In this document: positions 8,501 to 13,800 of the stretch, piece after piece | How positions within the stretch are numbered: position 1 is the stretch's first letter | Layout of the letters: each line of letters begins with the position of its first letter | NCBI GenBank assembly: GCA_002360495.1 | Contig: DEQO01000057.1 | Coordinates: 1,411 to 15,210, forward strand | DNA length: 13,800 nt | From: Flavobacteriales bacterium UBA3364 | Lineage (GTDB): Bacteria; Bacteroidota; Bacteroidia; Flavobacteriales_F; PHOS-HE28 | Direction of reading: 5' to 3' | Translations under genes and position numbers: made by a program | The notes under the pieces: generated by a model | Told to the model about the DNA's origin: nothing | Database searches by the model: none | Seen by the model: only the letters and a program-made list of their open reading frames with translations

Positions 8501-9629
8501 AGGTGGTGCGAGTTCCGAGACGAACGTTTTGGACCCGCACTCGTCCACCGCATCAGCGTTCCTCGAAGATGTGCCCAGCGTGCAGTTGGTGATCACCTCC
8601 GATCGCAACAAGTGGTCACGCTCCGTGGTGTTGGAGCAGGAGAACAGTACGGCGCTCTCCGAAGGAGGGGCGCAACGCATGCAGCCACGCGCATCGGCGA
8701 GCATCGATAAGGACGGGCGGAAGGTGGGTACGCCGGGATGCAACGAGGCCGAGGCACGGCTCACCAACGAAACGGGCATGGGCTGGTTCCCGGGCTATGC
8801 GATCGATCTGGAGACCGGTGAACGGTTGAACATCGCGTATGGCGAGAACAGCTTCTGGGGTGGCGAGATAGGCCGCGACATGAAGTGGAACCCGAACGAC
8901 CAGTTCTACAACGGTGGGTCGCCTTTCTTCGGCGGTTGCCACTGGATCTACATCTTCAAGAACGACCGGCGCACCTCCACGATCAACCACGCATCGCGCG
9001 TCCCGTTGTATGATGAGGGGCGCTTCATACGGGACAATCTTGTCCAGGGCACGCCCCCTTACCAGTCGGCACGTCTCAAGGTCTTCCGCGGTATCGCTTG
9101 GGTGGGAAGTGCCATGGTGATACCCGGCCAGGAGTTCATGAGTACCGATGTACGCGTGCGTCTCGGTGTGAACAAGGCGTACAGACCGTATGTCGATTAC
9201 CCGAGCAATCCCGATCCGATCGTTCCTGAGCGCAACGCCGGGCTGCCACTGTACACCTTCGGTACGGATGGTTTCGCCACGGTGAACAACGATGCTGCGA
9301 CGGCCGAGAGTTCGCTGGACTTGATCAACGTGGTGCCGAACCCTTATTACGCGTTCAGCGCCTACGAGACCTCGCGGTTGGACAACCGGATCAAGTTCAT
9401 CAACCTGCCGCAGGCTTGTACGATCTCGATCTACTCGGTGAACGGGACACTGGTGCGGAAGTTCCGCAAGGACAATGGGCTCACTTACCTGGATTGGGAC
9501 CTGAAGAACGCGAGCAACATCCCGATCGCCGGTGGCGTGTACATCTGCCACGTGGACGTACCGGGAGTGGGTGAGCGCGTGATCAAATGGTTCGGCGTGA
9601 TGCGCCCGATCGACCTGCAGAACTTCTAA
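5502..9629 (+). CDS. Large secreted surface protein with type IX secretion-like C-terminal sorting domain
   Basis: 1375 residues from the ATG at 5502, a start that leaves a signal peptide (TFALGLAALLVLPTSA, cleavage near residue 27). The mature protein is rich in Asp, Asn, Gly, Tyr and Trp and has no recognisable catalytic motif. Residues 215-223 (DYDGNGSYD, then a GDYPDYG) resemble a calcium-binding Asp/Asn loop, and 347-354 is an acidic patch (WDDNDDNN). Several Cys residues lie in the first half. Residues about 1272-1375 look like a type IX sorting domain: VVPNPYYAFSAYE, CTISIYSVNGTLVRKF, then IPIAGGVYICHV and VIKWF. Unlike the common type A domain it does not stop after the last strand but adds FGVMRPIDLQNF. 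It is placed between a TonB-dependent receptor and a PorV-like barrel with gaps of 19 and 29 nt, suggesting that the three act together at the outer membrane. Role (substrate capture, adhesion or structural) is unknown. Confidence 0.85.
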   Translation: MNGTQGAFGTRTFALGLAALLVLPTSAWNPPRQGGSSGLQPERPRAAACVPASAVTDIRYNNVRAVLENGGNMWTRRGSPTLSGYEIPKSDDWSNASAIYAGGLWMGGISSDNQLKLAAVLFRADGNDFWPGPLTNNGEASVEPEVCEPYDRFWITERAQAEAHIQWKQCVENPDDCDLDEIFPNGYSVPLSFTEWPAEGDVDQAQDLYLAPFFDYDGNGSYDPFAGDYPDYGFDETVEECKTRRREDAVNLFGDYNIFWIFNDKGDAHTESGGLPIGLEVRAQAFAFSSNNEINNMTFYNYTVINQGTQTLLNTYFGHFVDADLGCSNDDFVGCDVQRGLGFAYNWDDNDDNNCQGAIGYGPQPPAIGVDFFEGPFQDADSVLVGGVWQGIDNPGPQNNTDVFDCVTAQQQNGIPYKGIGIGYGDGVPNNERFGMRAFLYWNREGPFATSDPGLPGHFYGYLRGIWKDGRPMTWGGSGYNESAGSIQTRYMFPWSSDPVGWGTNCSPQPDWRESTQAPQDRRFVQSAGPFTLEPGAYNNITLGVVYARAANGGATASVSSLRVADDKAQSLFDNCFKILDGPDAPDLEIVELDRELIIYMTNPEGSNNNVYSPLDYEELDPIIPEVDTSGAPYDRTYNFQGYKLYQLKNKDVSVSDIDNIELARLVYQGDLEDDVSQIINYPYSDVLGLPVPTEMVNGANEGIASSVRILEDKFATGDPRLINFKSYYYLAIAYGYNNYEPYNDDARSGQAFSYVASRKAAFGAIRQYVGIPHRPDPASGGTIQNSTYGDGLQVTRLEGQGNGGLELALERSSENAIMAGPPWRKDEITYRRGLGPINVKVVDPLKVPQAKFELWFKDDTMTTGNLDDAYWFMVKLPGGNEEDTVRSERIIDLQYEQVIPQWGLSVNIKQVVYEDLSGFGVTDPSSDGAIEFDDPSKAWFTGIPDGEAETTENWIRSGGYVAADSTQYNDRGYDPDQLYENILGGTWAPWALVGQVPFQGGASSETNVLDPHSSTASAFLEDVPSVQLVITSDRNKWSRSVVLEQENSTALSEGGAQRMQPRASASIDKDGRKVGTPGCNEAEARLTNETGMGWFPGYAIDLETGERLNIAYGENSFWGGEIGRDMKWNPNDQFYNGGSPFFGGCHWIYIFKNDRRTSTINHASRVPLYDEGRFIRDNLVQGTPPYQSARLKVFRGIAWVGSAMVIPGQEFMSTDVRVRLGVNKAYRPYVDYPSNPDPIVPERNAGLPLYTFGTDGFATVNNDAATAESSLDLINVVPNPYYAFSAYETSRLDNRIKFINLPQACTISIYSVNGTLVRKFRKDNGLTYLDWDLKNASNIPIAGGVYICHVDVPGVGERVIKWFGVMRPIDLQNF

Positions 9630-9658
9630 GCCGACGCGAGGACACAATACGGACCGAT

Positions 9659-10717
9659 ATGATGCGAACGATGGAACGGAAAGCAATGGTGGCCGCAGCC
9701 CTTCTGGCCTTGGCTGGCACACCGGCCTTCGCGGGCAACCCCGACCGCGCCGGTTCGGCGGGGGCCACGCAGCTCTTGATCAACCCATGGACGCGCTCCG
9801 CCGGCTGGGGCCTGGCGAATTCCGCATCCCTGCGTGGGGTGGAGGCCATGTACGGTAACGTGGCGGGCCTCTCGATGGTGAACAAGACGGAGATCCTCTT
9901 TTCCAACACGCGCTGGCTCAGTGGATCCGGTACCACGATCAACAGCATCGGCTTCGGTCAGAAGCTCGGTGCTTCAGGGGTATTGGGGATCTCCGCCACG
10001 ACCATGGGTTTCGGTGAACTCGAGGTGAGGACCGAGAACGATCCCGCCGGTGGGCTCGGGACCTTCAGCCCGACCATGGCGAACATCGGTATCTCCTATG
10101 CGAAAAGCTTCTCCAACAGCATCCATGGTGGATTGCTCGTGCGCATGGTCTCCGAATCCATCGCCAACGTGCGGGCACAGGGCGTATGCTTCGATGCAGG
10201 TATCCACTATGTCACCGGCCCAAAGGAGAATGTCCACTTCGGCATCGCGTTGAAGAATGTCGGTCCTGCGATGAGCTTCTCAGGTGACGGCCTTTCCGTT
10301 CAAGGGCTGCTGGCCGATGGCGGCAGTGACCAATTGACGCTCGAACAACGTTCGGCCCGCTTCGAGATCCCCTCTTTGCTGAACATCGGGGCGACCTATG
10401 ACTGGCACCTGAACGAGACGAGCCGCCTCAGTTTCGCGGGCACCTTCATCTCGAACTCCTTCACCAAGGACCAGGGTGTGTTCGGTGTGGAGTATGCCTT
10501 CCGCAAGATGTTCCATCTCCGTGGTGGCTATATGTACGAGGCCGGTATCACCGACGATGCGGAGCGCACCACCGTCTACACCGGGCCGAGCGCCGGCCTG
10601 AGCATCGATCTTCCCTTCGGCGAGGAGAAGAAGTCGGCCGTGGCCATCGACTATTCCTACAGGTCCACGAATCCCTTCGCGGGCATCCACAGTGTGGGCA
10701 TCCGCATCAGTCTCTGA
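9659..10717 (+). CDS. PorV/PorQ-family outer-membrane barrel protein
   Basis: 352 residues from the first of two adjacent ATGs (9659; 9662 and 9671 are also possible). The signal peptide is MERKAMVAAALLALAGTPAFA, cleaved before GNPDR. The mature N-terminus has the PorV/PorQ (UPF0164-like) signature: AGSAGATQLLINPWTRSAGW followed by SLRGVEAMYGNVAGLS, comparable to the family pattern G-A-x-x-L-L-I-x-x-x-A-R-x-x-x-x-G with a GVEA-x-x-x-N-x-A-G-L segment. The remainder alternates in the style of a beta barrel, with GVLGISATTMGFGELEV, GTFSPTMANIGISYAKSFSN, FGIALKNVGPAMSF, and an end HSVGIRISL. PorV in the type IX system receives the sorting domain of cargo and shuttles it from the SprA translocon to the attachment complex; this is known for PorV itself. 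That this copy serves the protein encoded just upstream (29-nt gap) is inference from position. It closes the three-gene operon. Confidence 0.85.
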   Translation: MMRTMERKAMVAAALLALAGTPAFAGNPDRAGSAGATQLLINPWTRSAGWGLANSASLRGVEAMYGNVAGLSMVNKTEILFSNTRWLSGSGTTINSIGFGQKLGASGVLGISATTMGFGELEVRTENDPAGGLGTFSPTMANIGISYAKSFSNSIHGGLLVRMVSESIANVRAQGVCFDAGIHYVTGPKENVHFGIALKNVGPAMSFSGDGLSVQGLLADGGSDQLTLEQRSARFEIPSLLNIGATYDWHLNETSRLSFAGTFISNSFTKDQGVFGVEYAFRKMFHLRGGYMYEAGITDDAERTTVYTGPSAGLSIDLPFGEEKKSAVAIDYSYRSTNPFAGIHSVGIRISL

Positions 10718-10729
10718 TCCGTTCCATAT

Positions 10730-10737
10730 TACCTTTG
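10730..10737 (+). promoter_or_regulatory. Perfect TAnnTTTG -7 box, probable greA-hit promoter
   Basis: TACCTTTG matches the Bacteroidota -7 consensus at all six fixed bases. It lies 13 nt past the end of the PorV-like gene and would start transcription near 10743, giving a leader of about 50 nt before greA. A -33 TTTG is not evident about 20 bp upstream, so strength is uncertain. Confidence 0.5.
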
Positions 10738-10741
10738 GTTG

Positions 10742-10761
10742 GAGGGCCTTTCGGGGTCCTC
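10742..10761 (+). terminator. Hairpin between the PorV-like gene and greA
   Basis: Stem gagggcc / ggtcctc (7 pairs, one G-U) with loop tttcgg, followed by a pyrimidine-rich stretch (ttccattctttcccc). It could end the receptor operon transcript as a weak intrinsic terminator. It would also lie at the very 5' end of a transcript from the box at 10730, where it could act as a leader structure. Which of these applies cannot be decided by eye. Confidence 0.4.
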
Positions 10762-10792
10762 TTCCATTCTTTCCCCACCAAGACCAACGGCC

Positions 10793-11266
10793 ATGAGCAC
10801 TACGGCCTATTACACCGAAGAAGGCCTGCGCAAGTTGCAGGAGGAATTGCACCATCTGCGTACGGTGGAGCGACCGCATATCAGCCAGCAGATCGCTGAT
10901 GCGCGCGACAAGGGCGATCTGAGCGAGAACGCCGAATACCATGCGGCAAAGGAGGACCAGGGCTTCCTCGAGGCGCGGATCGCCAAGCTGGAGGAGGTCG
11001 TCGCCAGTGCGCGTGTGATCGATGCGGACCAACTCGACAATAGCAAGGCATATATCCATTCCACCGTGAAAGTGAAGCTGGTCGCCTCCGGGGCGGAGCG
11101 ATCGTTCACCTTGGTGGCCGAGAGCGAGGCGGACATCAAGACGGGGAAGATCAGCGTGAGCTCACCCATAGGGAAGGGCCTTTTGGGCAGGGCGGTCGGG
11201 GAGGTCGCCGAGGTCACGACACCGGCCGGCACTACGCAATTCGAGGTGCTCGAGATCACACGCTAG
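10793..11266 (+). CDS. greA: Transcription elongation factor GreA
   Basis: 157 residues, the usual size of the family (E. coli 158). GreA enters the secondary channel of stalled RNA polymerase and stimulates cleavage of backtracked RNA. Residues about 1-75 form the antiparallel coiled coil, with YYTEEGLRKLQEEL at the start and the tip motif ARDKGDLSENAEYHAAKE; Asp42 and Glu45 match the catalytic acidic pair D41/E44 of E. coli. The C-terminal globular FKBP-like domain shows ISVSSPIGKGLLGRAVGE, typical of GreA. ATG 10793 gives the expected N-terminus MSTTAYYTEEG; an upstream in-frame ATG at 10739 would add 18 residues without family support. It is followed after 3 nt by the HIT gene, so the two are co-transcribed. 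Confidence 0.97.
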   Translation: MSTTAYYTEEGLRKLQEELHHLRTVERPHISQQIADARDKGDLSENAEYHAAKEDQGFLEARIAKLEEVVASARVIDADQLDNSKAYIHSTVKVKLVASGAERSFTLVAESEADIKTGKISVSSPIGKGLLGRAVGEVAEVTTPAGTTQFEVLEITR

Positions 11267-11269
11267 ACC

Positions 11270-11659
11270 ATGCCGAGCATTTTCACACGCATCATCCGGG
11301 GCGAGATCCCGTGCCACAAGCTCGCGGAGGACGACGCCTACATCAGTTTCCTGGACGTGAACCCCTTACGGATGGGACATGCACTCGTTGTTCCCAAACT
11401 CGAGGTCGACCACTTGTTCGATCTGGAGGGGGAGCCCCTGGCGGGGATCCTCCCGTTCGCGAAGGAAGTTGCACGGAAGATCAAGGCCGTCGTGCCGTGT
11501 ACGCGGATCGGGATCAGTGTGATCGGCTTGGAAGTGCCGCATGCGCACATCCACCTGATCCCCATCGATGCTGTCGGCGACATGGACTTTCGCGCGGCAC
11601 GGGTGAAGGCCACCACCGAAGAGTTCGCTGCCTTGGCAGAGCGCATCCGGCGCGCCTGA
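11270..11659 (+). CDS. HIT-family nucleotide hydrolase
   Basis: 129 residues. HIT (histidine triad) proteins are cytosolic phosphoramidase or nucleotide hydrolases acting on AMP-linked compounds; the physiological substrate of the bacterial forms is poorly known. The signature is HAHIHLIP, with His91, His93 and His95 as the triad and the middle of these the expected catalytic nucleophile region. The N-terminus IFTRIIRGEIPCHKLAEDD and the segment FLDVNPLRMGHALVVPK match the HINT/HIT branch closely. The gene starts 3 nt past the greA stop, a pairing I recognise as common in Bacteroidota, and ends 9 nt before the convergent ruvC stop codon. The predicted protein lacks a signal peptide. Assignment to the family is secure; a gene symbol is not assigned because HIT symbols vary. 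Confidence 0.94.
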   Translation: MPSIFTRIIRGEIPCHKLAEDDAYISFLDVNPLRMGHALVVPKLEVDHLFDLEGEPLAGILPFAKEVARKIKAVVPCTRIGISVIGLEVPHAHIHLIPIDAVGDMDFRAARVKATTEEFAALAERIRRA

Positions 11660-11668
11660 TCGTCGGGT

Positions 11669-12238
11669 TCAGATCACCCGGTCGGGGTTGTTCCGAAGGA
11701 AGGCTCCCCAATCCTTTCCGCCGCGTCCTTTGGTACGGCCGATGGCACCACCGGAGTTGGCGAAGTGATGGCAGACTGCAACGGCCACGGCATCCGTGGC
11801 ATCGGTGCTCGATGGTAGTTCACGCAAACCGAGAATGCTCAGCAACATCGCGGCGACCTGTTCTTTCGCCGCGTTCCCGTTCCCGGTGATGCTCTGCTTC
11901 ACCCGTTTGGGGGCGTACTCCACCACGCTGAGGTCGCGTTGCAGGGCGGCGGCGATCGCCACGCCTTGTGCACGGCCCAGCTTCAGCATGCTCTGCACGT
12001 TCTTCCCGAAGAACTGTGCCTCGATCGCCAGTTCATCCGGCAGATGCCGGTCGATGATCTCCTGCGTGCTCCGGAAGATCGCACGCAGCTTCATTGCATG
12101 GTCATCGCCGGCCTGGAAGCGGATGGCACCGGCCTCCACGAGACGGATGGTCCGTCCTTCCACAGCAAGCACACCGAAACCCATTACCGTGGTGCCGGGA
12201 TCGATGCCGAGGATGATGCGTTCTACGGGGGAGGCCAC
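11669..12238 (-). CDS. ruvC: Holliday junction resolvase RuvC
   Basis: 189 residues from a GTG at 12238; the frame continues upstream but lacks family similarity there, and the residues MASPVERIILGIDPG fit the start of RuvC. RuvC is the endonuclease that cuts Holliday junctions with RuvAB during recombinational repair. The four expected acidic residues are visible: Asp13 in GIDPG, Glu73 in AIEAQFFGKN, and Asp146 and Asp149 in STDATDAVAVAVCH. FGKNVQSMLKLGRAQGV and YAPKRVKQSITGNGNA are also typical. The C-terminus carries a short basic extension (GRTKGRGGKDWGAFL) beyond the core. The gene converges on the HIT gene and is divergent from the flippase-like membrane protein gene, with 45 bp between starts. 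Confidence 0.96.
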   Translation of the reverse strand: MASPVERIILGIDPGTTVMGFGVLAVEGRTIRLVEAGAIRFQAGDDHAMKLRAIFRSTQEIIDRHLPDELAIEAQFFGKNVQSMLKLGRAQGVAIAAALQRDLSVVEYAPKRVKQSITGNGNAAKEQVAAMLLSILGLRELPSSTDATDAVAVAVCHHFANSGGAIGRTKGRGGKDWGAFLRNNPDRVI

Positions 12239-12243
12239 TGCTC

Positions 12244-12251
12244 TACTTTTG
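12244..12251 (+). promoter_or_regulatory. Perfect TAnnTTTG box for the flippase-glycosyltransferase pair
   Basis: TACTTTTG matches the consensus at all fixed positions and would place the transcription start near 12257, about 26 nt before the GTG at 12284. No clear -33 element is visible, since the upstream region lies inside ruvC. Confidence 0.45.
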
Positions 12252-12273
12252 ATCGTCTTCCATCCAGCGCCAA

Positions 12274-12281
12274 CGAAGGTA
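12274..12281 (-). promoter_or_regulatory. Near-consensus -7 box for ruvC
   Basis: Read on the minus strand the box is TACCTTCG, one mismatch from TAnnTTTG and the same octamer as the minus-strand box at 1090-1083. Transcription would start near 12268, about 29 nt before the ruvC GTG. It lies inside the leader of the opposing gene, so the two promoters would face each other. Confidence 0.3.
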
Positions 12282-12283
12282 CC

Positions 12284-13243
12284 GTGAGCAGTCGAACCAT
12301 CTTGTTCCTTCGTTGGGGCGTGTTCCTTGTGGCATGCGGATTCCTGTACCTGCGGTTGGTAAGGCATGCGGATCCGGTCGGGTTCGCAGAAGTGCTTCGG
12401 AGCCGTGATCGCTTCCAGTTGGGATGGGTAGCGGTCGTGGTATCCTGCCTCATGTTCGTGAACTGGGGCCTTGAGGCGTTGAAGTGGAAGCTGTTGGTGC
12501 GCGACCTTGAGCGGCTCTCTTTCGGACGCGCTTTCATTGCCACCATCGCAGGGACCAGCATCGGGATGATCACCCCGAACCGGGTGGGCGAATTCGCAGG
12601 TCGCGTGCTTTTTCTGGCACCGGAGAAACGGATCGCCGGAGCGTTCGCAACGGGCGTTGGAAGCATCGCCCAGTTCGTGATCACGATCGTCATGGGCACG
12701 TGTGGACTGGTGGCCATGTTCTTCACCAGCGCACCGGACCGCGTGGATCCCCAAGTCGTGGCCTTGGTCGCGCTCTGTGCGGTGGTGGCCTGTTGTTCCT
12801 TGTTGCTCTATTTCGATCCGGGTCTTCTGCGTGCCGTGGTCGCTCGTGTACCTGTGGTGCGGAAATGGTCCAGGCATGCTGGTATTTTGGAGCGGTTCCG
12901 GTCAACGCTGCTGCTCTCGGTCCTGCTGCTGAGCGTGCTGCGGTATGTTGTGTTCACGGTGCAGTTCGCACTCTTGTTGAACGCGTTCGCCGGTGTGTCG
13001 TTCGGCGATGCCTTCATCACCGTTCCGGTCGCCTTTCTGGTCTCCACCCTCGTTCCTACAGTGATGCTGACCGAGCTTGGCGTGCGTGGATCGGTGGCCG
13101 TTGCGTTCATTTCCCCGCAGGTGGGAATGGACAAGGGCGTATTCATTTCCAGCACTGCGATCTGGCTGGTGAACGTCGCGTTGCCGGCCATGGCCGGTGG
13201 ATTGATCCTTTTGGTGGCCAGAATTCGCTCCACTCCCGCATGA
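12284..13243 (+). CDS. Flippase-like membrane protein, lysylphosphatidylglycerol-synthase transmembrane family
   Basis: 319 residues from a GTG at 12284; no ATG gives a sensible shorter N-terminus and the extension upstream is antisense to ruvC. Integral inner-membrane protein with about seven to eight hydrophobic helices (first near residues 6-24, second near 43-62). Family motifs are AFIATIAGTSIGMITPNRVGEFAGRVLFL in the middle and LVSTLVPTVMLTELGVRGSVAV near the end, characteristic of the LPG_synthase_TM (UPF0104) group, related to the flippase half of MprF. No aminoacyl-transfer domain is attached, so it is not MprF itself. Members are often linked with lipid-linked sugar or glycolipid handling. 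It overlaps the next gene by 4 nt (ATGA), so a coupled function with that glycosyltransferase is likely; transport of a glycolipid is inference. Confidence 0.85.
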   Translation: MSSRTILFLRWGVFLVACGFLYLRLVRHADPVGFAEVLRSRDRFQLGWVAVVVSCLMFVNWGLEALKWKLLVRDLERLSFGRAFIATIAGTSIGMITPNRVGEFAGRVLFLAPEKRIAGAFATGVGSIAQFVITIVMGTCGLVAMFFTSAPDRVDPQVVALVALCAVVACCSLLLYFDPGLLRAVVARVPVVRKWSRHAGILERFRSTLLLSVLLLSVLRYVVFTVQFALLLNAFAGVSFGDAFITVPVAFLVSTLVPTVMLTELGVRGSVAVAFISPQVGMDKGVFISSTAIWLVNVALPAMAGGLILLVARIRSTPA

Positions 13244-13800
13244 GCAGTTTCCTGTTGATCACACTCGCGCTCTTCGCGATGACCTTGATGCTGGCCACGG
13301 TGGTCATCAGCTGGCGTGATGCCATCACGGAGCGCAAGGTGGCGCCGACCATCCCGGATGAGGACGCACCCATCATCTCGGTGATCGTTCCCGCACGCGA
13401 TGAGGAGGAGAACATCACTGCGGTCCTGCAGGACCTCTTTGCACAGGACTATCCGCGCGATCGTATGCAGGTCGTCGTCGTGGACGATGGTGGATCGGAC
13501 GGCACCGCTGACCGTGTGCGCGGCATGATGCCGCTATGGCCGCAACTCCAATTGCTGGAAAGTGCCGGTCCCGGTAAGAAGGCCGCGATCACCACCGGCG
13601 TCGGGGCGGCAAGGGGTGATCTGGTGGTGCTCACGGATGCGGATGTGAGGTTCGGTCCACTTCGCGTTCGGTCGATCGTGGCCCACTGGCTCAAGGAGCG
13701 GAGCGATCTGATCGTACTTCCTGTGTGGACCGAGGGGAGTGGTGTTCTTGGTGGCATCCAACAAAGTGAGCAGGCAGCGCTGCTGGCCACGGCCATCGGC
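13240..13800 (+). CDS. Family 2 glycosyltransferase, membrane-anchored (N-terminal part)
   Basis: The ATG at 13240 overlaps the stop of the preceding gene (ATGA), and the frame is open for 187 codons to the window end, so the C-terminal part is missing. Residues about 4-24 form a hydrophobic N-terminal helix (SFLLITLALFAMTLMLATVV), anchoring the enzyme in the inner membrane. The GT-A fold follows: SVIVPARDEEEN (47-58), VVVDDGGSDGT (79-89) with the nucleotide-binding acidic pair, and LTDADV (131-136) with the DxD-type metal and sugar-nucleotide site. Such enzymes transfer a sugar from a nucleotide donor to a lipid or growing polysaccharide; donor and acceptor cannot be told from this half. Additional C-terminal membrane helices are usual in related proteins but lie beyond the window. 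Confidence 0.92.
   Translation, partial: MSSFLLITLALFAMTLMLATVVISWRDAITERKVAPTIPDEDAPIISVIVPARDEEENITAVLQDLFAQDYPRDRMQVVVVDDGGSDGTADRVRGMMPLWPQLQLLESAGPGKKAAITTGVGAARGDLVVLTDADVRFGPLRVRSIVAHWLKERSDLIVLPVWTEGSGVLGGIQQSEQAALLATAIG

Noticed and set aside
8616..9722. Minus-strand open frame of about 368 codons opposite the large surface protein
   Set aside because: No recognisable domain or signal; it covers the well-supported sorting-like domain on the plus strand and extends into the next gene's signal region.
11664..11680. Small inverted repeat CGGGT / ACCCG between the convergent hit and ruvC genes
   Set aside because: Only five base pairs, overlaps the ruvC stop codon, and has no T tract on either side, so it is not supported as a terminator.
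11939..12283. N-terminal extension of the flippase-like gene to an upstream ATG
   Set aside because: The added residues are only the antisense of ruvC and show no membrane-protein character; GTG 12284 starts directly before the first helix.

Overview
The window looks like a chromosome segment of a high-GC member of the Bacteroidota, most likely a Flavobacteriales-like lineage. This rests on several traits seen together: a carboxypeptidase-regulatory-domain TonB-dependent receptor, a large surface protein with a type IX secretion-like C-terminal domain, a PorV/PorQ-like barrel protein, promoter-like sites of the Bacteroidota TAnnTTTG type, and starts without clear Shine-Dalgarno sequences. No taxon can be named from the sequence alone. 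No tRNA, rRNA, CRISPR array, insertion sequence or integrase is visible, and gene spacing is dense and ordinary outside one 255-bp gap.

Layout. Positions 1-557 hold the C-terminal part of S-adenosylhomocysteinase, followed by a strong 11-bp perfect hairpin that serves as a terminator between convergent genes. On the minus strand, 625-1059 encodes a small lipoprotein with a degenerate Rieske-like fold. Divergent from it, 1136-1432 encodes a short, secreted, extremely basic protein of unknown role. A 255-bp non-coding stretch (1433-1687) carries a striking 28-bp inverted repeat and a promoter-like box.

The centre of the window is a three-gene, tightly spaced operon (1688-10717): a 1264-residue TonB-dependent receptor, a 1375-residue secreted Asp/Asn/Tyr-rich protein ending in a type IX-like sorting domain with an unusual conserved-looking tail, and a 352-residue PorV/PorQ-type outer-membrane barrel. 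The arrangement suggests a dedicated outer-membrane assembly: PorV-like protein helps deliver or anchor the big surface protein, which works with the receptor. This is the best candidate for an incompletely described system here; substrate and function cannot be read from the sequence.

The right part is housekeeping. greA and a HIT-family hydrolase gene form a pair (3-nt gap) behind a perfect TAnnTTTG box; ruvC converges on them from the minus strand. Divergent from ruvC, a membrane protein of the lysylphosphatidylglycerol-synthase transmembrane (flippase-like) family overlaps by 4 nt with a family 2 glycosyltransferase that runs off the window end, suggesting a two-step membrane glycolipid or polysaccharide function.
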